Source: Pseudoluteimonas sp047602125 (GTDB lineage Bacteria > Pseudomonadota > Gammaproteobacteria > Xanthomonadales > Xanthomonadaceae). From it: 64,000 nucleotides of DNA. The position numbers and the translations under genes are program-made. Under the pieces are notes generated by a model. It did not search any database. It was not told where the DNA came from and saw only the letters and a list, made by a program, of their open reading frames with translations. Each line of letters begins with the position of its first letter. Positions within the stretch are counted from its first letter, which is position 1. This document shows, piece after piece, positions 35,084-43,872 of this stretch. The stretch is from positions 1 through 64,000 of the forward strand of contig JASGIB010000001.1 in the NCBI GenBank assembly GCA_047602125.1, in the 5' to 3' direction.

Positions 35084-35729
35084 GCGCGGCCTTCCTGCGC
35101 GCCGCGATGGCCTTCCATGCGCGCCAGCCGAGCAACAGCGCGAGGATGCCCGCATACAGCGCCGGCTCGCGGATGTCGGATTTCACCAGCCACCAGAAAT
35201 GCAGGACCGCGAGCACGCCGATCGCATAAACCAGCTTGTGCAGCCGCGACCAATTGCGGCCGAGGCGGCGGATCCAGCCGGTGGTGGACGTGATGGCGAG
35301 CGGCAGCAGCAGCAGCCAGGCGGCGAATCCCACGGTAATGTAGGGCCTCTTGGCGATCTCTTCGAACACTTGCGTCCAGTAGCCGCGCAGGTCGAGGCCG
35401 AGGTAGGCGGCAAAATGCAGGGTCGCGTAGAAGAACGCGTACAGCCCGAGCATGCGCCGGAAACGCACCAGCACGGGCTTGCCGGTGAGTTGCCGCAGCG
35501 GCGTGACCGCCAGCGCGAACATCAGGAAGCGCAGTGCCCACAGGCCGAGGCGATGTTCGATTTCCGCCACCGGATCGGCGCCGAGCGCATCGCTGCCGGT
35601 GCGTGCCACGCTCCACGCCTGCACCAGCAGGATCGCCAGCGGAACGAGCGCGAGCAGGTGGACGGCGGTCTTCGCGACGACGATGCGCGGATCGGTGCGC
35701 CGCCTTGGTGCCGCCGGTTTCAGAACCAT
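35052..35729 (-). CDS. msrQ: Haem-binding membrane subunit MsrQ of the MsrPQ system
   Basis: A 225-residue polytopic protein of the ferric-reductase-like family: about six helices, with haem histidines in YATLHFAAYLGLDL, RLHKLVYAIGVLAVLHFWW and ALAVTPLRQLTGKP between helices. MsrQ passes electrons from the quinone pool or flavin reductase to MsrP, which repairs oxidised methionines in periplasmic proteins. The ATG at 35729 overlaps the end of msrP by ten bases, so the two are coupled. Confidence 0.92.
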   Translation of the reverse strand: MVLKPAAPRRRTDPRIVVAKTAVHLLALVPLAILLVQAWSVARTGSDALGADPVAEIEHRLGLWALRFLMFALAVTPLRQLTGKPVLVRFRRMLGLYAFFYATLHFAAYLGLDLRGYWTQVFEEIAKRPYITVGFAAWLLLLPLAITSTTGWIRRLGRNWSRLHKLVYAIGVLAVLHFWWLVKSDIREPALYAGILALLLGWRAWKAIAARRKAALSRPRTAATG

Positions 35730-36688
35730 TTCCTCAAGTCCATGCCGGCGTACATCGACGCGACCTGTTCGGCGTAGCCGTTGAACGGGCGCGTTGGGAT
35801 GCGTTCGGCGAACAGCTTGCTCGCGGTGCCTGCGATGCGGCGTTCCGTCTTCTGGCTCCAGCGCGGATGGTCGACCGCCGGGTTCACGTTGGAGAAGAAG
35901 CCGTATTCGTCGGAGGCGTAGTCGTTCCAGCTGGTGAACGGCATGCGCTCGACGAAGGTGATCGCGACGATCGACTTGATGCCCTTGAAGCCGTACTTCC
36001 ACGGCACCACCAGGCGCAGCGGCGCTCCGTCCTGCTGCGGCAGCGGCTTGCCGTAGATGCCGGTGGCGAGGATCGCCAGCGGGTGCATGGCCTCGTCGAT
36101 GCGCAGGCCTTCGCGATAGGGCCAGCGCAGCACCGGCGCATTCACGCCCGGCATCTGCTTCGGGTCGGCGAGGCTGGTGAAGGCGACGTACTTGGCCTTG
36201 GAATCCGGTTCGAAGCGCTTCAACACCTCACCCAGCGGAACGCCAAGCCACGGGATCACCATCGACCAGCCTTCCACGCAGCGCATGCGGTACACGCGCT
36301 CCTCGGGCTTGGAGCCCTTGAGCAGGTCGCCGAGCGAGAGCCTGCCGGGCTTGGCGCAATGCCCGCCGACCGCCACCGTCCACGGCGAAGTGCGCAGCGT
36401 CTTGGCCGCGCGCGAAGGATCGGCCTTGCCGGTGCCGAATTCGTAGAAGTTGTTGTAGCTCGTGATGTCCGCGTAGGTGGTCAATTCCTCGTCGGTGCGG
36501 AAGCCCGATCTCGCCTGCTCCGGCATGATCGTCACCCGCGGCGGCGGGGGCGGTTCGGCGCGGCCGCAACCGGCCATCGCCAGGGCGGGCGCGGTGGCGA
36601 AGGCGGCGAGCAGGCGACGACGATCGCGATAGACCGGCTCGTCGGTGATGTCGGCTTCGGGAATGCGCAAGGCATCGTGCAGGCGCAT
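35720..36688 (-). CDS. msrP: Protein-methionine-sulfoxide reductase catalytic subunit MsrP
   Basis: A 322-residue periplasmic molybdoenzyme. The N-terminus carries a twin-arginine-like export signal (RDRRRLLAAFATAPALAMAGC), and the molybdenum-ligand cysteine is in YRMRCVEGWSM near residue 136; the domain ends with the typical LRKWF region. It reduces methionine sulfoxide in envelope proteins with electrons from MsrQ. The start at 36688 follows a CAGGAAA ribosome site. Confidence 0.93.
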   Translation of the reverse strand: MRLHDALRIPEADITDEPVYRDRRRLLAAFATAPALAMAGCGRAEPPPPPRVTIMPEQARSGFRTDEELTTYADITSYNNFYEFGTGKADPSRAAKTLRTSPWTVAVGGHCAKPGRLSLGDLLKGSKPEERVYRMRCVEGWSMVIPWLGVPLGEVLKRFEPDSKAKYVAFTSLADPKQMPGVNAPVLRWPYREGLRIDEAMHPLAILATGIYGKPLPQQDGAPLRLVVPWKYGFKGIKSIVAITFVERMPFTSWNDYASDEYGFFSNVNPAVDHPRWSQKTERRIAGTASKLFAERIPTRPFNGYAEQVASMYAGMDLRKWF

Positions 36689-36851
36689 GGCGGTTTTCCT
36701 GCGGCGTGCGGGGGTGTCGCAAGGATAGAGCCGGCCGTGTCGCGAAAGTTGCAAAGCGGGCGTTGCAGGGCGTCCGGAAAACATTGCACCGGCCCCTGCG
36801 CGGGCGTGCTGCGCTGCGGCATACTGCGATCCCCTCCCGCGAGAGCCGGCA

Positions 36852-37937
36852 ATGCCGCGTGCCTTCAATTTCAGCGCCGGACCCGCGGCCCTGCCCGAAG
36901 CGGTGCTGCAACGCGCCCGCGATGAACTGCTGGACTGGCACGGCACCGGCGCGTCGATCGTCGAGCTCAGCCATCGCGGCCCCGAATTCATGCAGGTCGC
37001 GGCCGACACCGAAGCCGACTTGCGCGCGTTGCTGTCGATCCCCGGCGACTATGCAGTGCTGTTCACCGCCGGCGGTGCGACCACGCAGCAGGCGCTGATG
37101 GCGCTGAACTTCGCCGCGCCGGGGCAGGCGGTCGATTTCGTCGTGAGCGGCCACTGGAGCAAGGTGGCGATGAAGCAGGCCGCGCCCTACGTGGACGTGC
37201 GCATCGCCGCGAGCAGCGAGGCCGGCGGTTTCCGCGACCTGCCGCCACGTGATGAATGGGAACTCTCGCCGGATGCGGCCTACGTGCACGTCACCGCGAA
37301 CGAAACCATCCACGGCGTCGAGTTCCGCGAGATTCCCGCCGTCGGCACCGCGCCGCTGTTCGCGGATTTCAGCAGTTCGATCGCGTCCGAACCGCTCGAC
37401 GTGTCGAAATTCGGATTGATCTACGCAGGCGCGCAGAAGAACCTCGGCCCGGTCGGCGTCGGCGTGGTGATCGTCCGCCGCGACCTGCTCGAACGCACGG
37501 GCCAGCCGCGCGCGGACATTTTCAGCTACGCCTCGCACGCGGCGCGCGATTCCATGCTCAACACGCCGCCGACCTGGAACTGGTACCTGCTCGGCCTCAA
37601 CGTGAAGTGGATGCTCGACGAAGGCGGCGTCGCCGAATTCGGGCGCCGCAGCCAGCGCAAGTCGGGCGCGCTGTACGCCGCCATCGACGGCTCCGGCGGT
37701 TTCTACCGCAACGCTGTCGCGACCGGAGCGCGTTCACGCATGAACGTGCCGTTCTTCCTGCCCGATGCCGAACTGGATGCGCGCTTCGTCGCCGAATCGC
37801 GCGCCGCGGGCATGATCGGGCTCAAGGGCCACAAGGCCGTCGGCGGCATCCGCGCCTCGATTTACAACGCGGTGCCGGTCGAGGCCGTGCACGCACTCGT
37901 CGATTTCATGCGTGACTTCCAGCGGCGGAATGGCTAG
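36852..37937 (+). CDS. serC: 3-phosphoserine/phosphohydroxythreonine transaminase
   Basis: A 361-residue PLP enzyme of serine and pyridoxal-phosphate synthesis. It starts RAFNFSAGPAALPEAVL, has VELSHRGPEF, and the PLP lysine is in IYAGAQKNLGPVG near residue 198. It is the first gene of a serC-hisC-aroA set; hisC begins 12 bases after its stop. The pheA gene often found between these genes in Xanthomonadaceae is absent here. Confidence 0.96.
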   Translation: MPRAFNFSAGPAALPEAVLQRARDELLDWHGTGASIVELSHRGPEFMQVAADTEADLRALLSIPGDYAVLFTAGGATTQQALMALNFAAPGQAVDFVVSGHWSKVAMKQAAPYVDVRIAASSEAGGFRDLPPRDEWELSPDAAYVHVTANETIHGVEFREIPAVGTAPLFADFSSSIASEPLDVSKFGLIYAGAQKNLGPVGVGVVIVRRDLLERTGQPRADIFSYASHAARDSMLNTPPTWNWYLLGLNVKWMLDEGGVAEFGRRSQRKSGALYAAIDGSGGFYRNAVATGARSRMNVPFFLPDAELDARFVAESRAAGMIGLKGHKAVGGIRASIYNAVPVEAVHALVDFMRDFQRRNG

Positions 37938-37949
37938 CCGATCGCCGCG

Positions 37950-39062
37950 ATGACCGATTTCGAAGCGCTCGCGAATCCCGGCATCCGCGGCCTGCGCGCC
38001 TACGATCCGGGCCACGACCTGGTCGCGCTGCGCCGCCGCTTCGCCGAGGCGCAACTGGTCGAACTGGGTTCGAACGAGAATCCCTACGGCGCCAGCCCGA
38101 GGGCGAAGCAGGCCATCCTCGACGCGCTCGGCTGCATCCACGTGTATCCCGATCCGCTCGGCTGCGAGCTCAAGCGCGGGCTCGCGGCGCGCCACGGCAT
38201 CGGCACCGACGGCCTGCTGCTCGGCAACGGTTCGCACGAACTGTTGATGCAGTTCGCGCAGGTCTTCGCCGGCCCCGGCGACGAGGTGGTCGCGTCGAAA
38301 TTCGGCTTCGCCGTGTACGCGCTCGCCGCGCAGGCGGCCGGCGCCACGCTGCGGCCGGCGCCCGCGTTCGACCGCGAACACGCGATGCCGCGCGGCCACG
38401 ATCTCGCCGCGCTGCATGCGGCGATCGGCCCGCGCAGCAAGCTGGTCTACCTCGCCAACCCCAACAATCCCACCGCCACCTGGTTCGGCGGCGATGCGTT
38501 CGCCGCGTTCATGTCGCGCGTGCCGGAATCGACGATCGTGGTCGTCGACGAGGCCTACGCCGAATTCGCCGACGCGCCGGACCATGCCTCGGCGCTGCCG
38601 CTGATGGCGAAGCACCCGAACCTCGTCGTCACCCGCACCTTCAGCAAGGCCTACGCGCTGGCCGGGTTGCGGGTCGGGTTCGCGGTCGCGCATCCCGCGC
38701 TGGTCGCGGTGATGGAACGCGTGCGCGAGAGTTTCAACGTCAACGCGCTCGGGCTGGCCGCCGCGCAAGCCGCGCTCGCCGACGAGGCGCACCTGCGCGC
38801 GTCGGTCGCGGGCAACGCCGCGCAGCGCAGCGCGCTGGCGCAGGCCCTGCGCGAACGCGGGCTGCGGGTCGCGCCGTCGCAGACCAATTTCCTGCTGGTG
38901 GAATTCGGCGACGAGGCTGCGCGCATCGAAGCCGGGCTGGTCGGCCGCGGCGTGGTGCTGCGCCCGATGGGCGGCTACGGCCTCGGCGAATGCCTGCGCG
39001 TCACCGTCGGCACCGCGCAGGACAACGCGCGACTCCTCGACGCCCTGGATGCGCTGCGATGA
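37950..39062 (+). CDS. hisC: Histidinol-phosphate aminotransferase
   Basis: A 370-residue class II aminotransferase. It has LGSNENPYGASPRA near residue 30, the substrate loop YLANPNNPTATW, the aspartate DEAYAEF, and the PLP lysine in TRTFSKAYALAGLRVGF near residue 232. In this aromatic-amino-acid context it may also transaminate phenylpyruvate or prephenate. It overlaps aroA by four bases. Confidence 0.92.
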   Translation: MTDFEALANPGIRGLRAYDPGHDLVALRRRFAEAQLVELGSNENPYGASPRAKQAILDALGCIHVYPDPLGCELKRGLAARHGIGTDGLLLGNGSHELLMQFAQVFAGPGDEVVASKFGFAVYALAAQAAGATLRPAPAFDREHAMPRGHDLAALHAAIGPRSKLVYLANPNNPTATWFGGDAFAAFMSRVPESTIVVVDEAYAEFADAPDHASALPLMAKHPNLVVTRTFSKAYALAGLRVGFAVAHPALVAVMERVRESFNVNALGLAAAQAALADEAHLRASVAGNAAQRSALAQALRERGLRVAPSQTNFLLVEFGDEAARIEAGLVGRGVVLRPMGGYGLGECLRVTVGTAQDNARLLDALDALR

Positions 39063-40357
39063 GCGGCTGGATCGCGTCGCGTGGCGCGCCGTTGCGCGGC
39101 GACATCGCGGTGCCGGGCGACAAGTCGGTCTCGCACCGCGCGATCATGCTCGGTGCGATCGCCGAGGGCACGACCCGCGTCACCGGCTTCCTCGAGGGCG
39201 AGGACACGCGCGCGACCGCCGCGATTTTCGCCCGGCTCGGCGTGCGCATCGAGGCGCCGTCCGATGGCGTGCGCATCGTCCACGGCGTCGGCCTGCGCGG
39301 ATTGCGCGCATCGCCCGGGCCCCTGGATTGCGGCAATGCCGGCACCGCGATGCGCCTGCTCGTGGGGCTGCTGGCGGGACAGGATTTCGACAGCATCCTG
39401 GTCGGCGACGAATCGCTGTCGAAGCGGCCGATGCGGCGCGTGGTCGAACCGCTGGCGATGATGGGCGCGCGCATCGATTCCGACGACGGCCATGCGCCGT
39501 TGCGCATCCACGGCGGCCGGGCGTTGCGCGGCATCGATTTCATGGCGCCGGTCGCCAGCGCGCAGCTGAAGTCGGCGCTTCTGCTGGCCGGCCTCCACGC
39601 CGGAGGCGAGACCGTGGTGCGCGAGCCGCACCCGACCCGCGACTACACCGAGCGCATGCTGGCCGCGTTCGGCGCCGACATCGATTTCGCGCCGGGAATC
39701 GCGCGATTGCGCGGCGGTCCGGCCCTGCGCGCGACCGACATCGAGGTTCCGGCGGACTTTTCCTCGGCCGCGTTCTTCCTCGTGGCCGCAAGCATCGTTC
39801 CGGGTTCCGACCTGGTGCTGCGCGGGGTGGGCATGAACCCGCGGCGCACGGGACTCCTGCACGTGCTGCGCGCGATGGGCGCCGATATCGTGGAGGAAAA
39901 CGTGGATTCGCAGGGTGGCGAACCGGTCGCCGACCTGCGCGTGCGCCATGCGCCACTGCGCGGGATCGAGGTACCGGTCGAACGCGTGCCGGACATGATC
40001 GACGAATTCCCGGCGCTGTTCGTGGCCGCGGCCTGCGCGGAGGGCGCGACCGTGGTGCGCGGCGCGGAGGAATTGCGGGTCAAGGAATCGGACCGCATCG
40101 CGACGATGGCCGCCGGGCTGCGTGCGCTCGGCATCCGCGTCGACGAAACCCCGGATGGCGCCACGATCCACGGCGGCGCGCTGCGCGGCGGTGGGGTCGA
40201 TTCGCATAGCGACCATCGCATCGCCATGGCGTTCGTGGTGGCTGCGCAATGCGCGGATGGCGAGGTGGCGATAAAAGACGTCGCCAACGTGGCGACGTTG
40301 TTTCCCCTGTTCGATGCGCTGGCGCGCGATGCCGGGTTCGGGCTGCGCCCGGCGTGA
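39059..40357 (+). CDS. aroA: 3-phosphoshikimate 1-carboxyvinyltransferase (EPSP synthase)
   Basis: A 432-residue enzyme of the shikimate pathway that joins PEP to shikimate-3-phosphate. GDKSVSHRAIM, CGNAGTAMRLLVG, SAQLKSALLLAGL and RVKESDRIATMA are present. SAQLK and GDKS are features of class II EPSP synthases (Gram-positive and Agrobacterium-like) rather than of the E. coli class I enzyme. The cmk-rpsA genes that usually follow aroA in gammaproteobacteria are missing; two opposite-strand TonB-like genes follow instead. Confidence 0.95.
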   Translation: MSGWIASRGAPLRGDIAVPGDKSVSHRAIMLGAIAEGTTRVTGFLEGEDTRATAAIFARLGVRIEAPSDGVRIVHGVGLRGLRASPGPLDCGNAGTAMRLLVGLLAGQDFDSILVGDESLSKRPMRRVVEPLAMMGARIDSDDGHAPLRIHGGRALRGIDFMAPVASAQLKSALLLAGLHAGGETVVREPHPTRDYTERMLAAFGADIDFAPGIARLRGGPALRATDIEVPADFSSAAFFLVAASIVPGSDLVLRGVGMNPRRTGLLHVLRAMGADIVEENVDSQGGEPVADLRVRHAPLRGIEVPVERVPDMIDEFPALFVAAACAEGATVVRGAEELRVKESDRIATMAAGLRALGIRVDETPDGATIHGGALRGGGVDSHSDHRIAMAFVVAAQCADGEVAIKDVANVATLFPLFDALARDAGFGLRPA

Positions 40358-40383
40358 CGCGAGCCACGCCGGGCGTCGCGGGC

Positions 40384-40962
40384 TTACTGATCCGACAGCT
40401 TGAAATCGACCGGCACTTCGACCGCCGACGCCACGGCCTTGCCGTTCTGCATCGCCGGGCTGAAATGCCACTGGCGCACGGCGTCCAGGGCGGCGTTGTC
40501 GAGGTCGCGCGAACCGCTGCGGTTCACGACGGCCACTTTCACCGGAACCCCGTTCGCGTCGACATCGGCGCGGACCAGCACGCTGCCTTCCTCATGGTTG
40601 CGATAGGCGGCCGGCGGATATTTCGGCTGGATGCGCGCCACCGGTTCCGGGCCGCGGTCGGCGATGCGCGGTTTCGCGGCCTTGGCGCTCGCGGTGGCGC
40701 GGGCATGCTCGGCCTTGCGCGTCGCGGTGGCATCGGCGCGATCGCGTTCGGCCTGCGCAGCAGTCTGTTGCGCATCGCCGCCGATGACGGGCGTGGTGGC
40801 GGCATCGACGGTCGCATTCGACGCGCTTCGGTTGTAGAAGAACCAGATCGCCGCGAGCAGGGCCAGGAGCAGCAACAGCCACACCAGCGGGTTGGCGCTC
40901 TTGCGCGGCAAGGATTCTTCCGGCGGAAGCGGCGCATCGGCGCGTTGGATGGAATCGTTCAT
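40384..40962 (-). CDS. TonB-like energy transducer (C-terminal TonB domain)
   Basis: A 192-residue protein with an N-terminal cytoplasmic part, one membrane helix (PLVWLLLLLALLAAIWFFY, about 25-43), a charged Ala/Arg linker and a C-terminal TonB domain (IQPKYPPAAYRNHEEGSVLV and LDNAALDAVRQWHFSPA). It would span the periplasm to energise outer-membrane receptors. The next minus-strand gene upstream encodes a related protein of the same layout, so the pair looks like a duplication. The exbBD partners could be those near 12.4 kb. Confidence 0.82.
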   Translation of the reverse strand: MNDSIQRADAPLPPEESLPRKSANPLVWLLLLLALLAAIWFFYNRSASNATVDAATTPVIGGDAQQTAAQAERDRADATATRKAEHARATASAKAAKPRIADRGPEPVARIQPKYPPAAYRNHEEGSVLVRADVDANGVPVKVAVVNRSGSRDLDNAALDAVRQWHFSPAMQNGKAVASAVEVPVDFKLSDQ

Positions 40963-41060
40963 GGCGAACTCCTTCGGTGGAATGCGTGACGAAGGTTCAC
41001 CGTCCCGGTGTGCACGCCGCGTCATGCGCGGCGTCGATGCACGGCCGGATTAACGCGATT

Positions 41061-41714
41061 TCAACGATCCCCGAGGTTGTAGCTGACCGGAATCTGAACC
41101 GTCGCGGAAACAGGCTGTCCGTTGCTCATCGCCGGACGGAAGCGCCAGTTGCGCACCGCGGACATCGCCGCGCGGTCGAGCACACGCGAGCGGCTGCTCT
41201 TCGCCAGCGCGACGCCGGAAGGCACGCCATCGCGCCCGACCGTGACGCGCAGCAGCACCGTGCCCGATTCGCCGTTGCGCAAGGCTTCGACCGGATACGG
41301 CGCCGACGGTTTGCCGATGGGCACGGGGACCGAATCCGCCTGGACGGACGCGACGGGTGGCGATGGCGCGGCGGGCGCGGCTGGAGCAGGCGGCAGCGGG
41401 GCGCTGGGCGACGCTGCTGGGCGGGTTTCGTCGATGCCGACCATGCCCGGTGCGCGATCCTCGTCGTCAGCAGCCGGCGCATTGCCCGCTTCGTCGGCCG
41501 GCATCGGCACGGGGAGGGGTTCGAACACCTGTCCGCTCGGGCCGGCGACCGGCGCATCGGCGCGGTAGAAGTCGTTGTCGCCGCGGTGCCCGGCCCACAG
41601 CAGCAGGAACAGCAGCAGGCCGATGCCGAAGGCGATGGCGATCACGATCCAGTTGCGGCGCGACAGGCGCAGCCCGCCGCGCGTGGCCGGGGAATTCGAG
41701 GGGGTTTCGGACAT
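41061..41714 (-). CDS. TonB-like energy transducer with proline-rich linker
   Basis: A 217-residue protein: membrane helix IVIAIAFGIGLLLFLLLWAG at about 23-42, a proline/alanine-rich periplasm-spanning linker (APLPPAPAAPAAPSPP), and a TonB C-terminal domain (APYPVEALRNGESGTVLLRV, then LDRAAMSAVRNWRFRPAM). It is a paralogue of the adjacent gene and divergent from serS. The receptor served is unknown. Confidence 0.82.
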   Translation of the reverse strand: MSETPSNSPATRGGLRLSRRNWIVIAIAFGIGLLLFLLLWAGHRGDNDFYRADAPVAGPSGQVFEPLPVPMPADEAGNAPAADDEDRAPGMVGIDETRPAASPSAPLPPAPAAPAAPSPPVASVQADSVPVPIGKPSAPYPVEALRNGESGTVLLRVTVGRDGVPSGVALAKSSRSRVLDRAAMSAVRNWRFRPAMSNGQPVSATVQIPVSYNLGDR

Positions 41715-41827
41715 GGCGCCAGGATGTTCGGGGGAATCCCGATTTTTGCATAGCCCGTCTCGGCATGGCGCGTTTCCGGTCCGGTCGCGGCGATAATGCG
41801 CGTTCATCCCACGCATTCGCCTTCGCC

Positions 41828-43109
41828 ATGCTCGATCCCGCCCTGCTGCGCGCCAATCCCGCCGAACTCGCCGAACGCCTGCGCACGAGCCGCGGCTTCG
41901 AGCTCGAACGTTGCCCGGCTGGAATCGCTGGAATCGCAACGCAAGCAGATCCAGGTGCGTACCCAGGAACTGCAGAACCTGCGCAACACGCGCAGCAAGC
42001 AGATCGGCATGCTCAAGGCCAAGGGCGAGGACGTTTCCGCGGTAATGGCCGAGGTCGCCGGCTTCGGCGAGGAACTGAAGGGTTCGGAAATCGAACTCGA
42101 CCGCATCCGCGGCGAGATCGAAGCCATCGCGCTCGGCATCCCGAACCTGCCGGACGAGTCGGTGCCGCCCGGCAGCGACGAATCGCAGAACGTCGAACAG
42201 AAGAAGTGGGGCACGCCGCGCACGTTCGATTTCGCGGCCAGGGACCACGTCGAACTCGGCGCGCGCCACGGCTGGCTCGACGGCGAAACCGCGGCCAAGC
42301 TGTCCGGTTCACGCTTCACGGTGCTGCGCGGCCAGCTAGCGCGCCTGCACCGTGCGCTGGCGCAATTCATGCTCGACCTGCATGCGGGCGAACACGGCTA
42401 CGAGGAAACCAACGTCCCGGTGATCGTCAACGCCGAGAGCCTGTTCGGCACCAGCCAGCTGCCGAAGTTCGAGGAGGACATGTTCGCCACGCAATTGGGC
42501 GAACACCGCCGCTACCTGATCTCGACTTCGGAAATCTCGCTGACGAACATCGTCCGCGACGAGATCGTGGAAGCCGACGCATTGCCGAAGCGCATGACCG
42601 CGCATTCGCTGTGCTTCCGCAGCGAAGCCGGCAGCGGCGGCCGCGACGTGCGCGGGATGATCCGCCAGCACCAGTTCGAGAAGGTGGAACTGGTGTCGAT
42701 CGCCAAGCCGGACGAATCCGATGACGAGCACGAACGCATGACCCGTTGCGCGGAAACCGTGCTGGAGAAGCTCGGCCTGCCGTATCGCAAGGTATTGCTG
42801 TGCACCGGCGACATGGGCTTCGCCGCGCGCAAGACCTACGACCTCGAGGTCTGGCTGCCCTCGCAGGATGCCTATCGCGAGATTTCCTCGTGCTCGAACT
42901 GCGGCGATTTCCAGGCGCGGCGCATGCAGGCGCGCTGGCGCAATCCCGCCACCGGCAAGCCCGAACTGGTGCACACGCTCAACGGTTCGGGCGTCGCGGT
43001 CGGCCGCGCGCTGATCGCGGTGATGGAGAACTACCAGAACGCGGACGGCTCGATCGGCGTGCCCGAGGCGCTGCGCCCGTACATGGGCGGTGCCGAACGC
43101 ATCGCCTGA
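41828..43109 (+). CDS. serS: Seryl-tRNA synthetase, interrupted by a +1 frameshift near codon 27
   Basis: The enzyme charges tRNA-Ser and is essential. The first 26 or so codons (MLDPALLRANPAELAERLRT and on to GFELE) are in one frame; from RLESLESQRKQIQ onward the protein continues in another, through the coiled-coil arm and the class II catalytic core (TSEISLTNI, CFRSEAGSGGRDVRGMIRQHQF, DLEVWLP) to the stop at 43109. Removing one A of the pair at 41907-41908 restores a normal 426-residue protein. In an essential single-copy gene a sequencing or assembly error is the likeliest cause. A strong terminator follows. Confidence 0.9.
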
Positions 43110-43129
43110 GTCCCGCCTTCGCGATGCGA

Positions 43130-43154
43130 AACGGGCCCGCATCGCGGGCCCGTT
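43130..43154. terminator. Bidirectional terminator between serS and azoR
   Basis: Perfect eleven-base arms AACGGGCCCGC (43130-43140) and GCGGGCCCGTT (43144-43154) around a three-base loop; further pairing of GCGAAAC with GTTTCGC lengthens the stem. It separates two converging genes. Confidence 0.75.
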
Positions 43155-43170
43155 CCGTTTCGCGTGCGGA

Positions 43171-43762
43171 TCAGGCCGCGAGCGGCAACGCGATCTGGTC
43201 GATGCGCCGTTCCGCCGCTTCCAGCGCATGGGCGCGCTGTTCGGGCGAAATGTTCAGCCCGGCGGCGCCGACGAATTCGATGTCGTCGATGCCGATGAAG
43301 CCGAACACCTGGCGCAGGTAGGGTTCGACGAAATTGCGCCCACTCTCGACCGGATGCATGCCGCCGTAGGTCGCGGCGACGATCAGCTTCCTGCCGCCGG
43401 CCAGCCCTTCGGGGCCGTCGGCGGTGTAGCGGAAGGTCTTGCCGGCGACCATCACGCGATCGATCCAGGCCTTGAGCTGGCTGGGGATGCCGAAGTTGTA
43501 CATCGGCGCGCCGATGACGATGACCTCGGCGGCGAGGAAGTCTTCCAGCGCGCGCGCGGAACGCGCGGCCTGGGTCGGGTCGGCCTTGGTTGGCCAGCAG
43601 CGTGCCGTCGAGGTGGGGAAGGGCGTGCTCGCCGGCCAGATCCCGGTGCAGTACCTCGAGGCCTGGCACGTCGCGCTGCCAACGCGCGACGATCGCCGCG
43701 GTCAGGGCGCGGCTGGCGGAGTTTTCGCCCAGAATGCTGGAATCAATGTGTAGGAGTTTCAT
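43171..43762 (-). pseudogene. azoR: FMN-dependent NADH:quinone/azo reductase (AzoR-like), frameshifted
   Basis: The flavodoxin-fold reductase starts MKLLHIDSSILGENSASRAL and should continue KADPTQAARSARAL, but the frame is broken at one extra C in AACC (43589-43588 on the minus strand). After the shift the family features resume: APMYNFGIPSQLKAWIDRV, GKTFRYTADGPEGL and the end near 43171. Deleting the extra base gives 196 residues, normal for AzoR. It is divergent from a LysR regulator that probably controls it. Either a real pseudogene or a sequence error. Confidence 0.82.
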
Positions 43763-43823
43763 GGGATCGCCTCGTGGTTCGAATGCGGCGGCGCCGCGTC
43801 GAGGGGCAATCTAGGTTGTTGCA

Positions 43824-43872
43824 TATTTAGAATAAATATAGTCTCATATTACTGATTGTTCCAAATATGGAA
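43824..43872. promoter_or_regulatory. AT-rich divergent promoter with two palindromes (LysR operator candidates)
   Basis: The 109-base azoR/LysR gap holds an AT-rich island unlike its surroundings. TATTTAGAATAAATA (43824-43838) has six-base arms and TTCCAAATATGGAA (43859-43872) five-base arms with T-N11-A type symmetry usual for LysR sites. The second overlaps the regulator's start codon, which suggests autoregulation. Confidence 0.45.

Noticed and set aside
41880..41930. Programmed +1 frameshifting in serS
   Set aside because: No slippery run, in-frame stop at the shift point or downstream structure; a one-base insertion is simpler.
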